NCBI GenBank assembly: GCA_964019425.1
Contig: OZ025793.1
Span: forward strand, 682,001-746,000
Source of the DNA: Flectonema sp. DT1601
Taxonomy: Eukaryota > Euglenozoa > Diplonemea > Diplonemida > Diplonemidae
DNA: 64,000 nucleotides
Direction of reading: 5' to 3'
Both the position numbers and the translations under genes were made by a program. This document shows, in pieces, positions 1-12,000 of this stretch (position 1 is the stretch's first letter; each line of letters opens with the position of its first letter). Below the pieces are notes generated by a model. The model did not search any database and was not told where the DNA came from. It saw nothing but the letters and a program-made list of their open reading frames with translations.

Positions 1-359
1 CAAAAAAAAAAAGAAAACAAAAGAGACGAAATAGAACCCTGCTGGAAATGTTTCCTTTTCCTCCCCTACCCCTCCCCCTTACCCCCTCCCACATCGGTTT
101 GTGTAATTAATTTGATATTTTGCGTCGATTTGGAAAATACAAGCGAAGCAGTGAAGGAATAAAAGGTTAAGTTTGGGCATCACGAATGCCTGTCAGTGAT
201 ACCCGTAGATATCATAGTTAAACGTTCTTCTAAGTTACGAATTACTCACAACAGACATATAAAATGGTTTTGGATAAGTGGCCACTCTCTTACAGGCAGT
301 AGATAGTAGTAGCTGTAAACCTATATCGTCTAACAGGTTATCAAAAAATATTTAAAAAT
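1..359. other. Spacer upstream of the first gene
   Basis: No coding sequence is seen. It opens with an A-rich stretch and a C-rich stretch near 60-90. The only notable site is an AG acceptor-like sequence (TCTAACAG|G) ending at 336, 23 nt before the ATG at 360. Confidence 0.6.
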
Positions 360-2096
360 ATGAAAGGAACAACAGCAATCCTATTCTTCACAACAATATT
401 AACACCAGTCATTGGAGGATGGAACACAGACTACACAGGAGTAGAAGTTAATCATCCAAATGGAGGTGATGCTAATGGACAGTATAGTTTCGCTGGTGGA
501 ATTCCGCCTTACAAGCAGGTAGGAAATAGTAACTACGCGATGGACTTTACTTCAGGTGGAGTAAGGACCTACTGGGGCATTTATTTCAAAGACGGTAACC
601 GACCTGTATTGCGACAGAGTTGTAATGATGCAGCGAGTGCAGGTCCATTTAGTTATGCTCTCGGTGATCTCTGTCAGTGTTCTTGGGATTCCTCGGGGAG
701 TACTGCAGTTGTTTATGGTATTAAAGGAACTGTTGTTGAAAGAGTTGATAAGTGTGGGACTCCTACAACTTTAGCACCAACAGAAATACCAACGGTGGCT
801 CCAACAGAAACCCCAACAGTGGCACCAACAGAGGTGCCGACAGTGGCACCAACAAAAATACCAACAGTGGCACCAACAGAAATACCAACAGTGGCACCAA
901 CAGAGGTGCCGACAGTGGGTCCAACAGAGGTGCCAACAATTGCTCCAACAGAAATGCCAACAGTAGTCCCAACGATGGCTCCAACAGAGATACCGACTGG
1001 AACTCCAACGAACACTCCGACAGGAAACTCTTCTATTTCACCTTCTGATGTACCGACATCCGTTCCTACATTCGTTCCAACATCTGTTCCAACGACTCAA
1101 CCACCAAGTTCTGAGTGCTCTTTAATATTTCTCTCTGACACTATCTCCTGCCCTGTGAATTCATCCCTCGTAGGCGGAGGTATTATTAGAAATTGTAAGA
1201 CTGACGTCTGCAAGTTGCTGTCGGAGATCGACTTTTCAAAGAAACCTGCCGGAATAACAGGAATCAATGGAAAAGACGTTGTCGTACAATATAACGAAAA
1301 CAAGACTTGTGTTGTGAAAGACTACGACGGTGACTGGTCCAGTGAGAATGCAATTTGTAGGAAAATGAGTGACCCGATATGTGGATCCATAACATTAGAG
1401 AATATACAAACCTCAACAGATTCAGAGTGTGTATCAAGGAAGGGAAGTGTTAGTAAGAATCAATTAGATACTTGTGGTGTTGATATTTGTTGGGCTCTTG
1501 ATACTCAGGCAATTCGATCACCAATTGATAAAAAGACTATTTACGAGTGTGCTGGTCTTGATCTCAACTATCACACAGAAACCACAACCGAAGTAGGAAA
1601 GCTATTCCCAATGCTATGTGATCCCTGTTCCGCCATTGCGATTCATGTTAAAGGATGCCCTGATGGTTTTATCCAGGCAGACATTTCTCTTCTTAGAAAA
1701 TGCACTTCCTTAATGTGTTCAACTATCGGAAGCGCTGGTTTTTTGATCGGAAATTCCGCAACTGTAGAAAAAGATTCCCTCAGCTGTCAAGTTTTAAATT
1801 ATCAAAAAACTCCTCTCTCAGACACAACCTATGCCTGTGTGAAGGGAGCTGCAGAAGGTAATTCAAGTTCGGACTCAGTCCTCATCATTGTTATAATTAT
1901 CGCAGGAGTGTGTTGTCTTATTGTTATTGTTGCTGCATTAGTCTATCGTAGAAGGACAAAAGTAGCGTTTTCAGAAAAGCAGAGACATGAGATACTGATT
2001 GAGCTTCACGATGATGATTTTGGTAGTCTCAAAGATAATAATAACAACTACACTAATACAATTGTTCCCTCTGTCTCGCCAATAGAACTCGCTTAG
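360..2096 (+). CDS. Type I surface protein with Pro-Thr stalk and Cys-rich ectodomain
   Basis: The 578-residue protein starts with a signal peptide (about residues 1-19, hydrophobic, ending near VIGG). An N-terminal region of about 110 residues with three cysteines follows. A stalk of repeated PT units (APTEIPTV type) covers about residues 135-250. Next come about 240 residues in which a cysteine-rich unit (C-x-L-x-C pairs) seems to occur about three times. One hydrophobic helix lies at about 507-530, followed by YRRR (a stop-transfer signal) and a tail of about 45 residues. This is a plasma-membrane or organelle surface protein; the PT stalk is probably O-glycosylated (inference). I recognise no family for either globular part. 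The ATG at 360 lies 23 nt after an AG acceptor-like site. No intron is needed. Confidence 0.85.
   Translation: MKGTTAILFFTTILTPVIGGWNTDYTGVEVNHPNGGDANGQYSFAGGIPPYKQVGNSNYAMDFTSGGVRTYWGIYFKDGNRPVLRQSCNDAASAGPFSYALGDLCQCSWDSSGSTAVVYGIKGTVVERVDKCGTPTTLAPTEIPTVAPTETPTVAPTEVPTVAPTKIPTVAPTEIPTVAPTEVPTVGPTEVPTIAPTEMPTVVPTMAPTEIPTGTPTNTPTGNSSISPSDVPTSVPTFVPTSVPTTQPPSSECSLIFLSDTISCPVNSSLVGGGIIRNCKTDVCKLLSEIDFSKKPAGITGINGKDVVVQYNENKTCVVKDYDGDWSSENAICRKMSDPICGSITLENIQTSTDSECVSRKGSVSKNQLDTCGVDICWALDTQAIRSPIDKKTIYECAGLDLNYHTETTTEVGKLFPMLCDPCSAIAIHVKGCPDGFIQADISLLRKCTSLMCSTIGSAGFLIGNSATVEKDSLSCQVLNYQKTPLSDTTYACVKGAAEGNSSSDSVLIIVIIIAGVCCLIVIVAALVYRRRTKVAFSEKQRHEILIELHDDDFGSLKDNNNNYTNTIVPSVSPIELA
768..1105 (+). 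repeat. Coding Pro-Thr repeat of the first gene
   Basis: Degenerate 12-24 bp units encode VAPTE/IPT-type repeats. The repeat leaves the antisense and alternate frames open, which creates spurious open frames that are not genes. Confidence 0.85.
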
Positions 2097-3001
2097 TATG
2101 ATAACGAATATTTTCCTTTCGTCTTGTTTCGTTCTTTGTTCTCTTTATTCAAAAGAAATAACAAAGATGATGTAAATATATCAATTATGTTGTCCTTGAG
2201 AAGTATTGTTGGAGTGATGCAGATCTCCACCTGTTAGTGGAGTCCTCTGCTATCATAACAGCTTTACTAAGTTCAGATTGATGCTTATTCAGTCACTCGA
2301 ATCAGGGAGTATTTAGGCACCTCTTTCACTCATCGCTCGGCTGTTAGCCGAGCGACTTTTTTTGTTCTTGTAGGGTGGCCTCATGTTCTGAATTTCTTGG
2401 TATTTTTTTACCTTCATTGTTCTTTGGAAGCAACACCTTCCCAATCAGTTGTGACTGTAGTATGACTGGCTGTTGATTCTCAGCTGTCAAACTGTTTCTA
2501 TTTTATTTTCGATGTACTTTTGTAGAGTTGTTGTTCTTCTCCCAAAAAAAAAAAAGTAATTTCTTTACTTTATAGTTGTGGCTTTACTGTTGCTTTCCCT
2601 TTACGTATCGATAACCACAGCGCAGCTTTTTGTCTTTCAGTTTTTCATGTTGTTTGACCCATTCGATACTTGTGGGGTGTCGGAGGTCTCACTGCTGGTT
2701 GTAACATTTTGTGTGCGTTTATCTTTTGATATTTCTTTGTTGTATCAAAAGTAACCCATTTAGATCCCCAATCGTCTAGCGTTATCTTCTCAATTTTATT
2801 TAAAACTAACGATCAATTACGGTAGCGGTCGGTAGGGGGTTTTTTCTTCTTGCGAACAATACACTTTTTTCTGATCTTTATGTATTCAGTTTCTTGTTTC
2901 TATCCCGACATAATGCTCTGTGTTACATTAAGCTTATTCTTTTGCTGATGGAGAGAGTCTTCAGTCTGTTTATGTTGTTTTTTAAACAGGTCTCTCCCCA
3001 A
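2097..3001. other. Spacer between the first gene and the giant gene
   Basis: The spacer is AT-rich and non-coding. It contains a hairpin pair described separately (2219-2363) and an A-run near 2546. A site TTTTTTAAACAG|G ends at 2989, 12 nt before the preferred start of the giant gene. An in-frame upstream ATG at 2948 lies before this acceptor, so it is probably spliced away. Confidence 0.55.
2219..2363 (+). ncRNA. Possible small structured RNA with terminator-like 3' end
   Basis: Two hairpins are visible. At 2219-2250, GCAGA pairs with TCTGC around an inner CTCCAC/GTGGAG stem. At 2333-2355 a perfect 10-bp GC-rich stem (TCGCTCGGCT / AGCCGAGCGA) closes on a 3-nt loop and is followed by C and seven T. 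A strong hairpin plus a T-run is typical of RNA polymerase III 3' ends and of SL/snRNA genes. I see no convincing A/B box, Sm site or known RNA consensus, so this is a candidate only. Confidence 0.25.
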
Positions 3002-6000
3002 ATGGACGGATCTGTGAATGTAATGTTGAAATGGGTGGTGATTGTGATGTTAATTGTTTCATGTTGCAGTCAGTCGATTACTGTATCAACTACCACTGCG
3101 ACTACTACAGAAGATACAACAGCAGCGGGTAACACTGTCACTTTTACTGTTGTTTTAGCAACTCAACCAATGAATGAAGTAACTATTCCGATTAGCTCAG
3201 GAGATGTATCCGAGGGAACGGTATCTCCAGGTAGTGTAGTGTTTACTACAACTGACTGGAATGTTGCTCAACAAGTAACAGTGACAGGTGTCAATGATAA
3301 TATTGATGATGGTAACATTATCTACACACTATCACTAGGTCCTTCAACATCGAGTGATAACAGTTACAGTGGTCTGACAAGTACTGTTGCAGTCACTAAC
3401 ACTGATGATGATACTGCAGGAATAGCAGTGACAACACCAAGTAACTCCGCTACAACTACTGAAGGAGGTACTTCTATTACTTTTACAGTTAGTTTAGAAT
3501 CCGAACCAATTGGAACTGGTGCTTCTGTTGTTTCGATATCGATGACAAGTTCCGACACAACAGAAGGAGTTGTGTCCCCGTCTGGTCTAACATTCACATC
3601 AGGGAATTGGTTCGTATTTCAAACTGTAACTATTACTGGTCAGAATGATGATGTACAAGATGGTGATGTTAATTATAATATTCAATTTAACGACGCCAGT
3701 TCAACTGATCCAACTTATGATGGAATGACTACAGCAGCCTTAACAATAACTAACACTGATGATGATACAGCTGGTGTTTCAATAGCGCCAACAGCATTGT
3801 TGACGAGTGAACCGTCTTCTGTTTCTACGTTCACATTAGTGTTGGATTCAGAGCCTTTGGGTGATGTTACTATACCTGTCGTGTCGGGTAATCTAAATGA
3901 GGGAACAGTTTTAGTTTCTCAAGTAATATTCAAACCAACAAATTGGAACACAATACAAACAGTGACCGTCAACAGTGTTGATGATGATATTGCTGATGGA
4001 TCTGTTTCTTATTCTATTGAACTTCAGGCAATAACCAGTCCTGCTGATACTAATTACAATAACTTTAATCCAACAGATGTAACAGTTGTTAACGCTGATA
4101 ATGATGCAGCAGGTGTTACTGTCTCTCCTACTACTGGATTAATTACTTCAGAAACATCATCTGCATCACCTGCTTACTTTACTATTAAGCTAAACAGTCA
4201 ACCTGTCGGTGATGTTATTATTACTCCGACATCAAGCCTTCTTACTGAAGGTACAGTAACTCCAACAACTCTAACCTTCACTTCTGTAAACTGGAACTCT
4301 GAACAGTCGGTTACTGTGACTGGTATGTCTTGTTGTTATTTTTATTATTCCCCACGTGTTTCTCTAGAATGCATGCTTTCCTTGTGCGGCGTGGCGTGCT
4401 GTCTTTCCCTCTAGTTGGCTACATGATGATAATTTGATCGATATATTTTCCGTTAGGTGCGTAGCTCCTGATGTGGATGAAACGTCAATATTCCATGCTT
4501 TACCTGAATCTTCTACTTTCTTAGTGCGGTGTGCTCTGTCTTTCCCTCTAGCTGGCTACATGATGATAATTTGATCGATATATTTTCCGTTAGTTGTCTG
4601 CCTTGCGTAGTTACTGATGTGGATGAAACGTCAATATTCCATGCTTTACCTGAACCTCCTGCTTTCCTAGTGCGGTGCGGTGTGCTCTGTCTCCCTCTAG
4701 TTGGCTACATGATGATAATTTGATCGATATATTTTCCGTTAGTTGTCTGCCTTGCGTAGTTACTGATGTGGATGAAACGTCAATATTCCATGCTTTACCT
4801 GAACCTCCTGCTTTCCTAGTGCGGTGCGGTGTGCTCTGTCTCCCTCTAGTTGGCTACATGATGATAATTTGATCGGTATACTTTCCGTTAGTTGTCTGCC
4901 TTGCGTAGTTACTGATGTGGATGAAACGTCAATATTCCATGCTTTACCTGAACCTCCTGCTTTCCTAGTGCGGTGCGGTGTGCTCTGTCTCCCTCTAGTT
5001 GGCTACATGATGATAATTTGATCGATATATTTTCCGTTAGGCGCATAGCTCCTGATGTGGATGAAACGTCAATATTCCATGCTTTACCTGAATCCCTTGC
5101 TATCCTAGTGCGGTGCGGTGTGCTGTCTTTCCTAGGTACTCATGAGTTTATAAAAAGCTGTTACGGTAACATGGGCAAGTGGCGCTCAACTGTTCACGTG
5201 GCCTCCAGTGGTATGTTTATTTATTTGCAATCATTTACTACGCTGCCGCTGACAGTCAAGATTGTCGGAGAAATTGTTGTTCCTTTGGTCTTAAGAATGC
5301 AGTATCAAATTACCCTATCTGGCTACATGATGGTAATTTGATCGATATACTTTCCGTTAGTTGTCTGCCTTGCGTAGCTCCTGATGTGGATGAAACGTCA
5401 ATATTCTATGCTTTACCTGAATCTTCTACTTTCTTAGTGCGGTGTGCTCTGTCTTTCCCTCTAGCTGGCTACATGATGATAATTTGATCGATATATTTTC
5501 CGTTAGTTGTCTGCCTTGCGTAGTTACTGATGTGGATGAAACGTCAATATTCCATGCTTTACCTGAACCTCCTGCTTTCCTAGTGCGGTGCGGTGTGCTC
5601 TGTCTCCCTCTAGTTGGCTACATGATGATAATTTGATCGATATATTTTCCGTTAGTTGTCTGCCTTGCGTAGTTACTGATGTGGATGAAACGTCAATATT
5701 CCATGCTTTACCTGAATCCCTTTGCTTTCTTAGTGCGGTGCGGTGTGCTCTGTCTCCCTCTAGTTGGCTACATGATGATAATTTGATCGATATATTTTCC
5801 GTTAGTTGTCTGCCTTGCGTAGTTACTGATGTGGATGAAACGTCAATATTCCATGCTTTACCTGTATCTCCTGCTGTCTTTGTGAAGTGTGCTCTGTCTC
5901 TCTTTTCTGTTCACTGTTAACGCTGTATAATGAATAATACTTGTACAATCTTTCTTCATCCGTAAATCAGCAGATGCTCAACTTGACGAGGAGGCCTTAT

Positions 6001-9000
6001 CTCAACTATTACCTGTCTTAAGCCTATAATTCCTGGATCCTAACCTTTCTGTCTGCCAGCACATCGATAGCCTGTACGACCGTTGTGATCTTCTTCCGCG
6101 CTGCGCCGATGACGGACGTGTTACGGACGTGTCGCTATCTTTCCCAACGGAAACCAATTCCATAACGATGAGTTCATCTTTATCGGAAACGTTTACTTTG
6201 AGTGTTAGTGGAAGTTTATCTCTTCCGACTGCCTCTGTGACATTCTCTAATAGTTTAACTTACTCAGAAAGTAATAGTATTTCAGTATCTGTATCAATAT
6301 CATTACCGACTGACACTGCGAGTCTAACCTTTTCGGATTCTCTCACATATACTGATTCACTGACTGGTACTTCTTCTCTTTCGGAATCGATCAGTTATTC
6401 GAAGTCGTTGTACACTATTCGATATTTTAGTGAGTACTCAGTGGTGTTGTGGGAGTGATAAAAGTTTATTTCCCCTGAATTAATCCACAAACAGGTGCTG
6501 ATGACAACGTAGTTGATGGTGCGGTTGCCTATTCGATATCGTTGGCATCGACGAGTGCTTTGGATCCAAATTATGTTACGACACCTGCAACAGTCACGGC
6601 ATCGAATACGGATGATGATGTTGCTGGTGTGACAGTAACTCCTCTAACTGCGATGGAAACACAAGAAGCAACTACAGCCACAGTTGCGAGGTTTTCTGTT
6701 GTGTTAGACAGTCAGCCCACTGGAAGTGTAACAATTCCAATCCACAGCGAGAATGCAGCGGAAGGTGTTATCGACAAAGTTTCACTTACGTTTACTTCAG
6801 CAGACTGGAACGCCCCTCAAGAAGTTTCAATTACGGGAATTGATGACAACATTGATGACGGTAACGTTGTTTACCAAGTAGCTGTTCAAAGCGCTGCTTC
6901 ATCTGATCCAAATTACAGCGGCTTCGACCCGACAGATGTCACAGTTACAAACATTGATGACGACACGGCTGATATTACTGTAAGTCAAATAGACAGAAGT
7001 GTTTCAGAAAGTGGTACCACAGGTATATTTACTGTTGTATTGGCAAGCGAACCGACAGCGGAAGTCACGCTATCAGTCAGCAGTTCTGATGTAACAGAAG
7101 GAGTTTGCTCTCATACGAGTGTTGTATTTACTCCTCTAAGATGGAATATAGCTTTAACAGTTACTGTGACTGGTGTTGATGATAATGTGGATGATGGTGA
7201 CGTTGCATATGTTGTGACGTTAGGGACAGCTGTGAGTTCAGATCCGTCGTACAGTGGGTTTGCTGCATCAGATGTTGCAGTGACTACTTTAGATGATGAC
7301 ACAGCAGGAGTGACTATTGCTCAGTCTACTGGTTTAACAACAACTGAATCAGGTGGAACAGCACAGTTCACAATTGTACTCAACTCAGAGCCCAGTGGTG
7401 CTGGAGCCAGTCTGGTAACAATCCCTATTTCATCATCAAACATATTAGAGGGAACGGTCGCATTCAGTTCTTATATATTCACATCAGCAAATTGGCAAGT
7501 CCCTCAAACGGTTACTGTAACTGGTGTTGATGATAATGTTGATGATGGTGACACAACTTACTCAATAGTTTTCAGTGCCGCGACATCAACAGATAGTAAG
7601 TACGATGCGTACATTGCAACATCTGTTTCTGTAACAAATACTGATGATGATACTGCTGGTATTGTTATTGCTCCAAATGCTTTTACGATTTCAGAACCTT
7701 CGACGACGCAAACCTTTACAGTTGTACTAAACAGTAAACCTATTGATGAAGTGACTATTCCATTTTCATCTACAGATCTAACAGAAGGATTCCTTGACGT
7801 ATCGAATATAATATTTAGAGTTGATAATTGGAATGTTGAGCAAACTGTTTCAGTCACTGCTGTGAATGATGATATCGCAGATGGTTCTCAAGTTTTTCAA
7901 ATTCAATCACCAAATACAATTAGTAATGATGCTTCGTATAATAGTATTACAGCATCCTCAATTGATATCACTACCACAGATAATGATGTCGCTGGTATCT
8001 CACTTGCGACAGCTCCAACTGGTGGAGTTCTGAGCACTTCTGAAAGCAGTACGTCTGGAGCCCCTTCGACTGCTTCATTCTCTTTAGTTCTTGACTCTGA
8101 ACCAACATCTGACGTTACGGTTACAACAACAACTAATGACGTCACTGAAGGTGAACCAACAGCAGCTACACAACAATTAATTTTTAATTCTTTAAATTGG
8201 AACATTCCACAACAAGTAACTATAACTGGACTCGATGACAACTCAGTTGACGGTACAGTCTCATACATTGTGACTTGTACTTCAACAAGTCAAGATAGTG
8301 CTTACAGAGGATTAACACTTCAGATTAATGCTCAGAATAGTGATAATGACAGTGCGGGTGTTAGTATTAGTAGACTTACGGTAACAGTTTTTGAAGATGC
8401 TGCATTAGGTAGTACAGAAACGATAACTGTTGTGTTAGATAGTGAGCCGACAGATAACGTAGCAATCGCTGTTATTAGTGGTGACTCAACAGAAAGTATT
8501 GCAAACCCAACTAATATGATATTCACATCAACAACATGGAATGTTGCTCAAACAATAACAATTACAGCTGTTGATGATCAAGTTGATGATGGTGATGTTA
8601 CTCATGACATTGTAATTGGACAGGTCACTAGTTCAGATGCTTCTTACAGAGGATTTAATCCCCCAGACATATCAGTCACAACAATTGATAATGATATGAG
8701 AGGTATAACTGTTAGTCAAACTACTGGACTTGTCACATCAGAAACTGGAACAACAGCAACCTTTACTGTTGTATTAGACAGTATGCCTTCAGATGATGTA
8801 GAAGTTACATTCTCTAGTGATCTGACTGAAGTTTCAATTAGTCCATCATCGTTAGTCTTCACACCTGCGACGTGGAATTTAGCAAAGGCTATTGTCATCA
8901 CAGGTATTGATGATCAGGTAGCTGACGGAGATATCCTCACTGAGATCTCTTCAACTGCAGCAGTTAGTAGTGATCCGACCTACAGCGGACTTACACCAAA

Positions 9001-12000
9001 TTCAGTTTTCGTAACAAATTCTGACGATGACACTGCCAGTATTATCGTGACTCCTATTTCAGTTCCTTTGCAAGTCTCTGAAGCTGGGCTATCGTCAACT
9101 TTTGGAGTTGTTTTGGGAAGCAAGCCTGAGGGAAATGTTTTAATTACATATTCTGTTAGTGACAACACAGAAGCTTCTCTTGATAGATCTCAATTAACGT
9201 TCACTCCAACAACTTGGTCATTAATTCAAACTATAACAGTGGTTGGATTGAATGATGATTTGGCTGATGGAGATCAGACTTTCTCAGTTGACAGTAGTCG
9301 TGCTGTTAGTAGTGATAACATGTATGCGACGTTGTCACCTCATTCAGTAAATGTCTTGTGCAGTGATGATGACAGTGTTGGTGTTGTTGTTACTCCGACT
9401 ACTGGAATTATTACATCAGAAGATGCTTCTTCTCCTCAAAATACGGCTACTTTCACTGTACTATTAGCAACCCAACCAGCTGCTTCTGTTCAATTTTCTA
9501 TTTCTGTTTCGATACCAACCGAAGCCATCACAAACGTCGATCGCTTGACATTCACTTCAGCTAATTATAATACACCTCAAACTGTTACAGTAACTGGTGT
9601 TGATGATTTAAAGGACGATGATTCAGTAACTTATTCAATTCAAATAGGACCTGGGACAGGAGGTGATCCTCAATACGTTGGATTCGATCCAGATGATGTT
9701 AGTTGTGTAAATCTTGATAATGACAATGCTGGTGTACTTGTAACTCCAACAAGTGGACTAATCGTCAGCAGAACTGGAACCACAACTGAGTTTACTGTAG
9801 TTTTAAGTAGCGAACCTGATTCTAATGTTCAGCTTAGCGTTCAAAGTGAAGACACTACTGAAGGAACTGTCAGCACGAGTTCTGTCGCATTTACAACTTC
9901 TAATTGGAATGTTCCACAAACAGTAATAGTGACGGGAGTTGATGATAATATAGATGATGGTAATCAGGTTTTTATTATAACTTTAGGACAGCCAACAGGT
10001 GATCCAAAGTACAGTATCCTCAGCTCAACACGAGTAACTGTTACTAATGTTGATGATGATACTGCAGGTATAACTGTTGCTGCTAGTAGTTCTCAGATGA
10101 CTACAACAGAAAGTGGAGGACAGTCGACCTTTACGATTTCATTAACAAGTATGCCTGCTGAGGATGTGACAATTAATTTACAGTCGTCTGATATGTCAGA
10201 AGGTACTCCTTCGCCATCAAGTGTAACTTTCACACAATCTAATTGGTTGACTACTCGTATTATCACTATCACTGGACAAGATGACTCAATCGATGATGGT
10301 GATATAATGTATACAATCATAGCACATCCGGCACAGTCAAATGATGCAAAGTATAGAGGTATGTGATATGTGTATTCTTTTTTTTTTGTACTTACAAACC
10401 CATTGATCGGTAGAAAGAGAATTGTGGCAGCGTAACTACCTATTCCTTTATTAGGATTTTCTACCGGTTGCGCACAAACAAAAAATGTAGTATTTCTTTT
10501 CTTATGCAAGTTAAAACATAATAAAACAGGAATGGATCCACAAGACATATCAATCACAAATATTGATAACGACAGTGTTGGGTTGTCCATTAATGACAAC
10601 AATAACATGATTACATCAGAAAGTGGAACAGAATCAGCATTCGGAGTTCAGCTTTCAAGTGAACCCACAGACGTGGTAACAGTTACTATAGAAATAGAGA
10701 ATACCTCCGAGGGAGAGATCTCAAATTCTGGACCAACGCTAACGTTCACAACTGCATCATGGAATGTAATTCAAAGTGTGACAATAAAGGGAGTCGACGA
10801 CAACCGAGTCGACGGTGATGTTTCTTATGACATTACTCTGAGAGTTAATTCCGTGAATGATGCGGCTTATCGGGGAATTTCATCTTCGTTTTCAGTCACC
10901 AACACCGACGACGACGTCGCCGGTTATATTTATTCAGTTGTCCCGAGTGTCATCTTGCAAACGACGGAGGCGGGAGGTTCGTCATCGTTGACAGTGAAAT
11001 TACAAACTCAACCTTCTCAAAATGTTATTATTTCATACTCTGTTTCTGACACAGCTGAAGCAGTATTGAATACACCGCAATTGACGTTCACTCCAAATAA
11101 TTGGAATGCCGAGCAACTATTAATTGTGACAGGTAGAGATGACTTCGTCGATGATGGTGACGTGACATTTCAACTTACGGCATCTGTAAGTACAACTGAC
11201 TTGGTTTACACAAACATATCACCTCCTTTTTTAACGGTGACTAACACTGATGATGATGTAGCTGACGTTGCAGTTTCTCCGAATGCGGGTTTGCAAACAT
11301 CCGAAGACGGTACTGTAACTTCAGTATTTACGGTAGTTTTAAAAAGTAAACCTTTATCAAACAGTCTTGTCAGCATTCCGATAAGCAGTTCCTTAGCAAC
11401 TGAGGGAACACCATCAGCTTTACAATTACAATTCACTGGATCAAATTGGAATATTAGTCAAACAATTACAGTCTCAGGTACTGATGATGATGTTGTTGAT
11501 GGTCCTATTGATTACTCTATCATAGTGGGTGTTGCAGTTAATTATCATAATATAAACCCAACTGATGTACAACTTACTAATATTGATAATGATGTGGCAT
11601 CATTAGTTGTTAATCAATTACAACAATCAGATGTGGTTGATGAACTTGGATCTACCACGTCAAGAACTGTTCGCCTTCAATCAAAACCTTCAGATTCTGT
11701 TACCATTCCGTTAACCGTCTCGGATGATACTGAAATATCACTTAACATTCAACAGTTGTTGTTTACTACTGTTAATTGGAACATTCTACAAACAATAATC
11801 GTATCAGGTTTGAATGATGATATTGCTGATGGTGTTCAGTCATCAACAGTTCAGTTCGGAACTCCATCCTCAACCGACGCAATGTACTCCTCATTGAGTC
11901 TTGTTGGTTATAATTTTATCGTTCAGACTAGTGATGATGATGCTGCTGACTTTACTTTCGTAAGAATATCTGGTACAGAAACTGCAGAAGATTCTCAGGC

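Larger units (their letters stand above)
4323..6494 (+). other. Intron 1 of the giant gene (2,172 bp)
   Basis: The donor is GTATGT at 4323 and the acceptor AAACAG|G at 6494. Splicing joins VTVT-G to ADDN in the repeat frame. Most other introns here are 62-171 bp. The extra length is a 149-bp tandem array (about 4370-5905) plus a Ser/Thr-rich open frame (6030-6459). Confidence 0.85.

Noticed and set aside
2894-3001. Extended N-terminus of the giant protein
   Set aside because: The frame opens with TTG, and the in-frame ATG at 2948 lies before a strong AAACAG|G acceptor. The ATG at 3002 gives a clean signal peptide.
4370-5905. CRISPR-like periodic array
   Set aside because: The whole 149-bp unit repeats with no unique spacers, in a eukaryotic intron.
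4529-5920. Chain of short similar open frames of about 65 residues
   Set aside because: They arise from the 149-bp tandem repeat, whose period shifts the frame each unit. They contain stops and sit in an intron.
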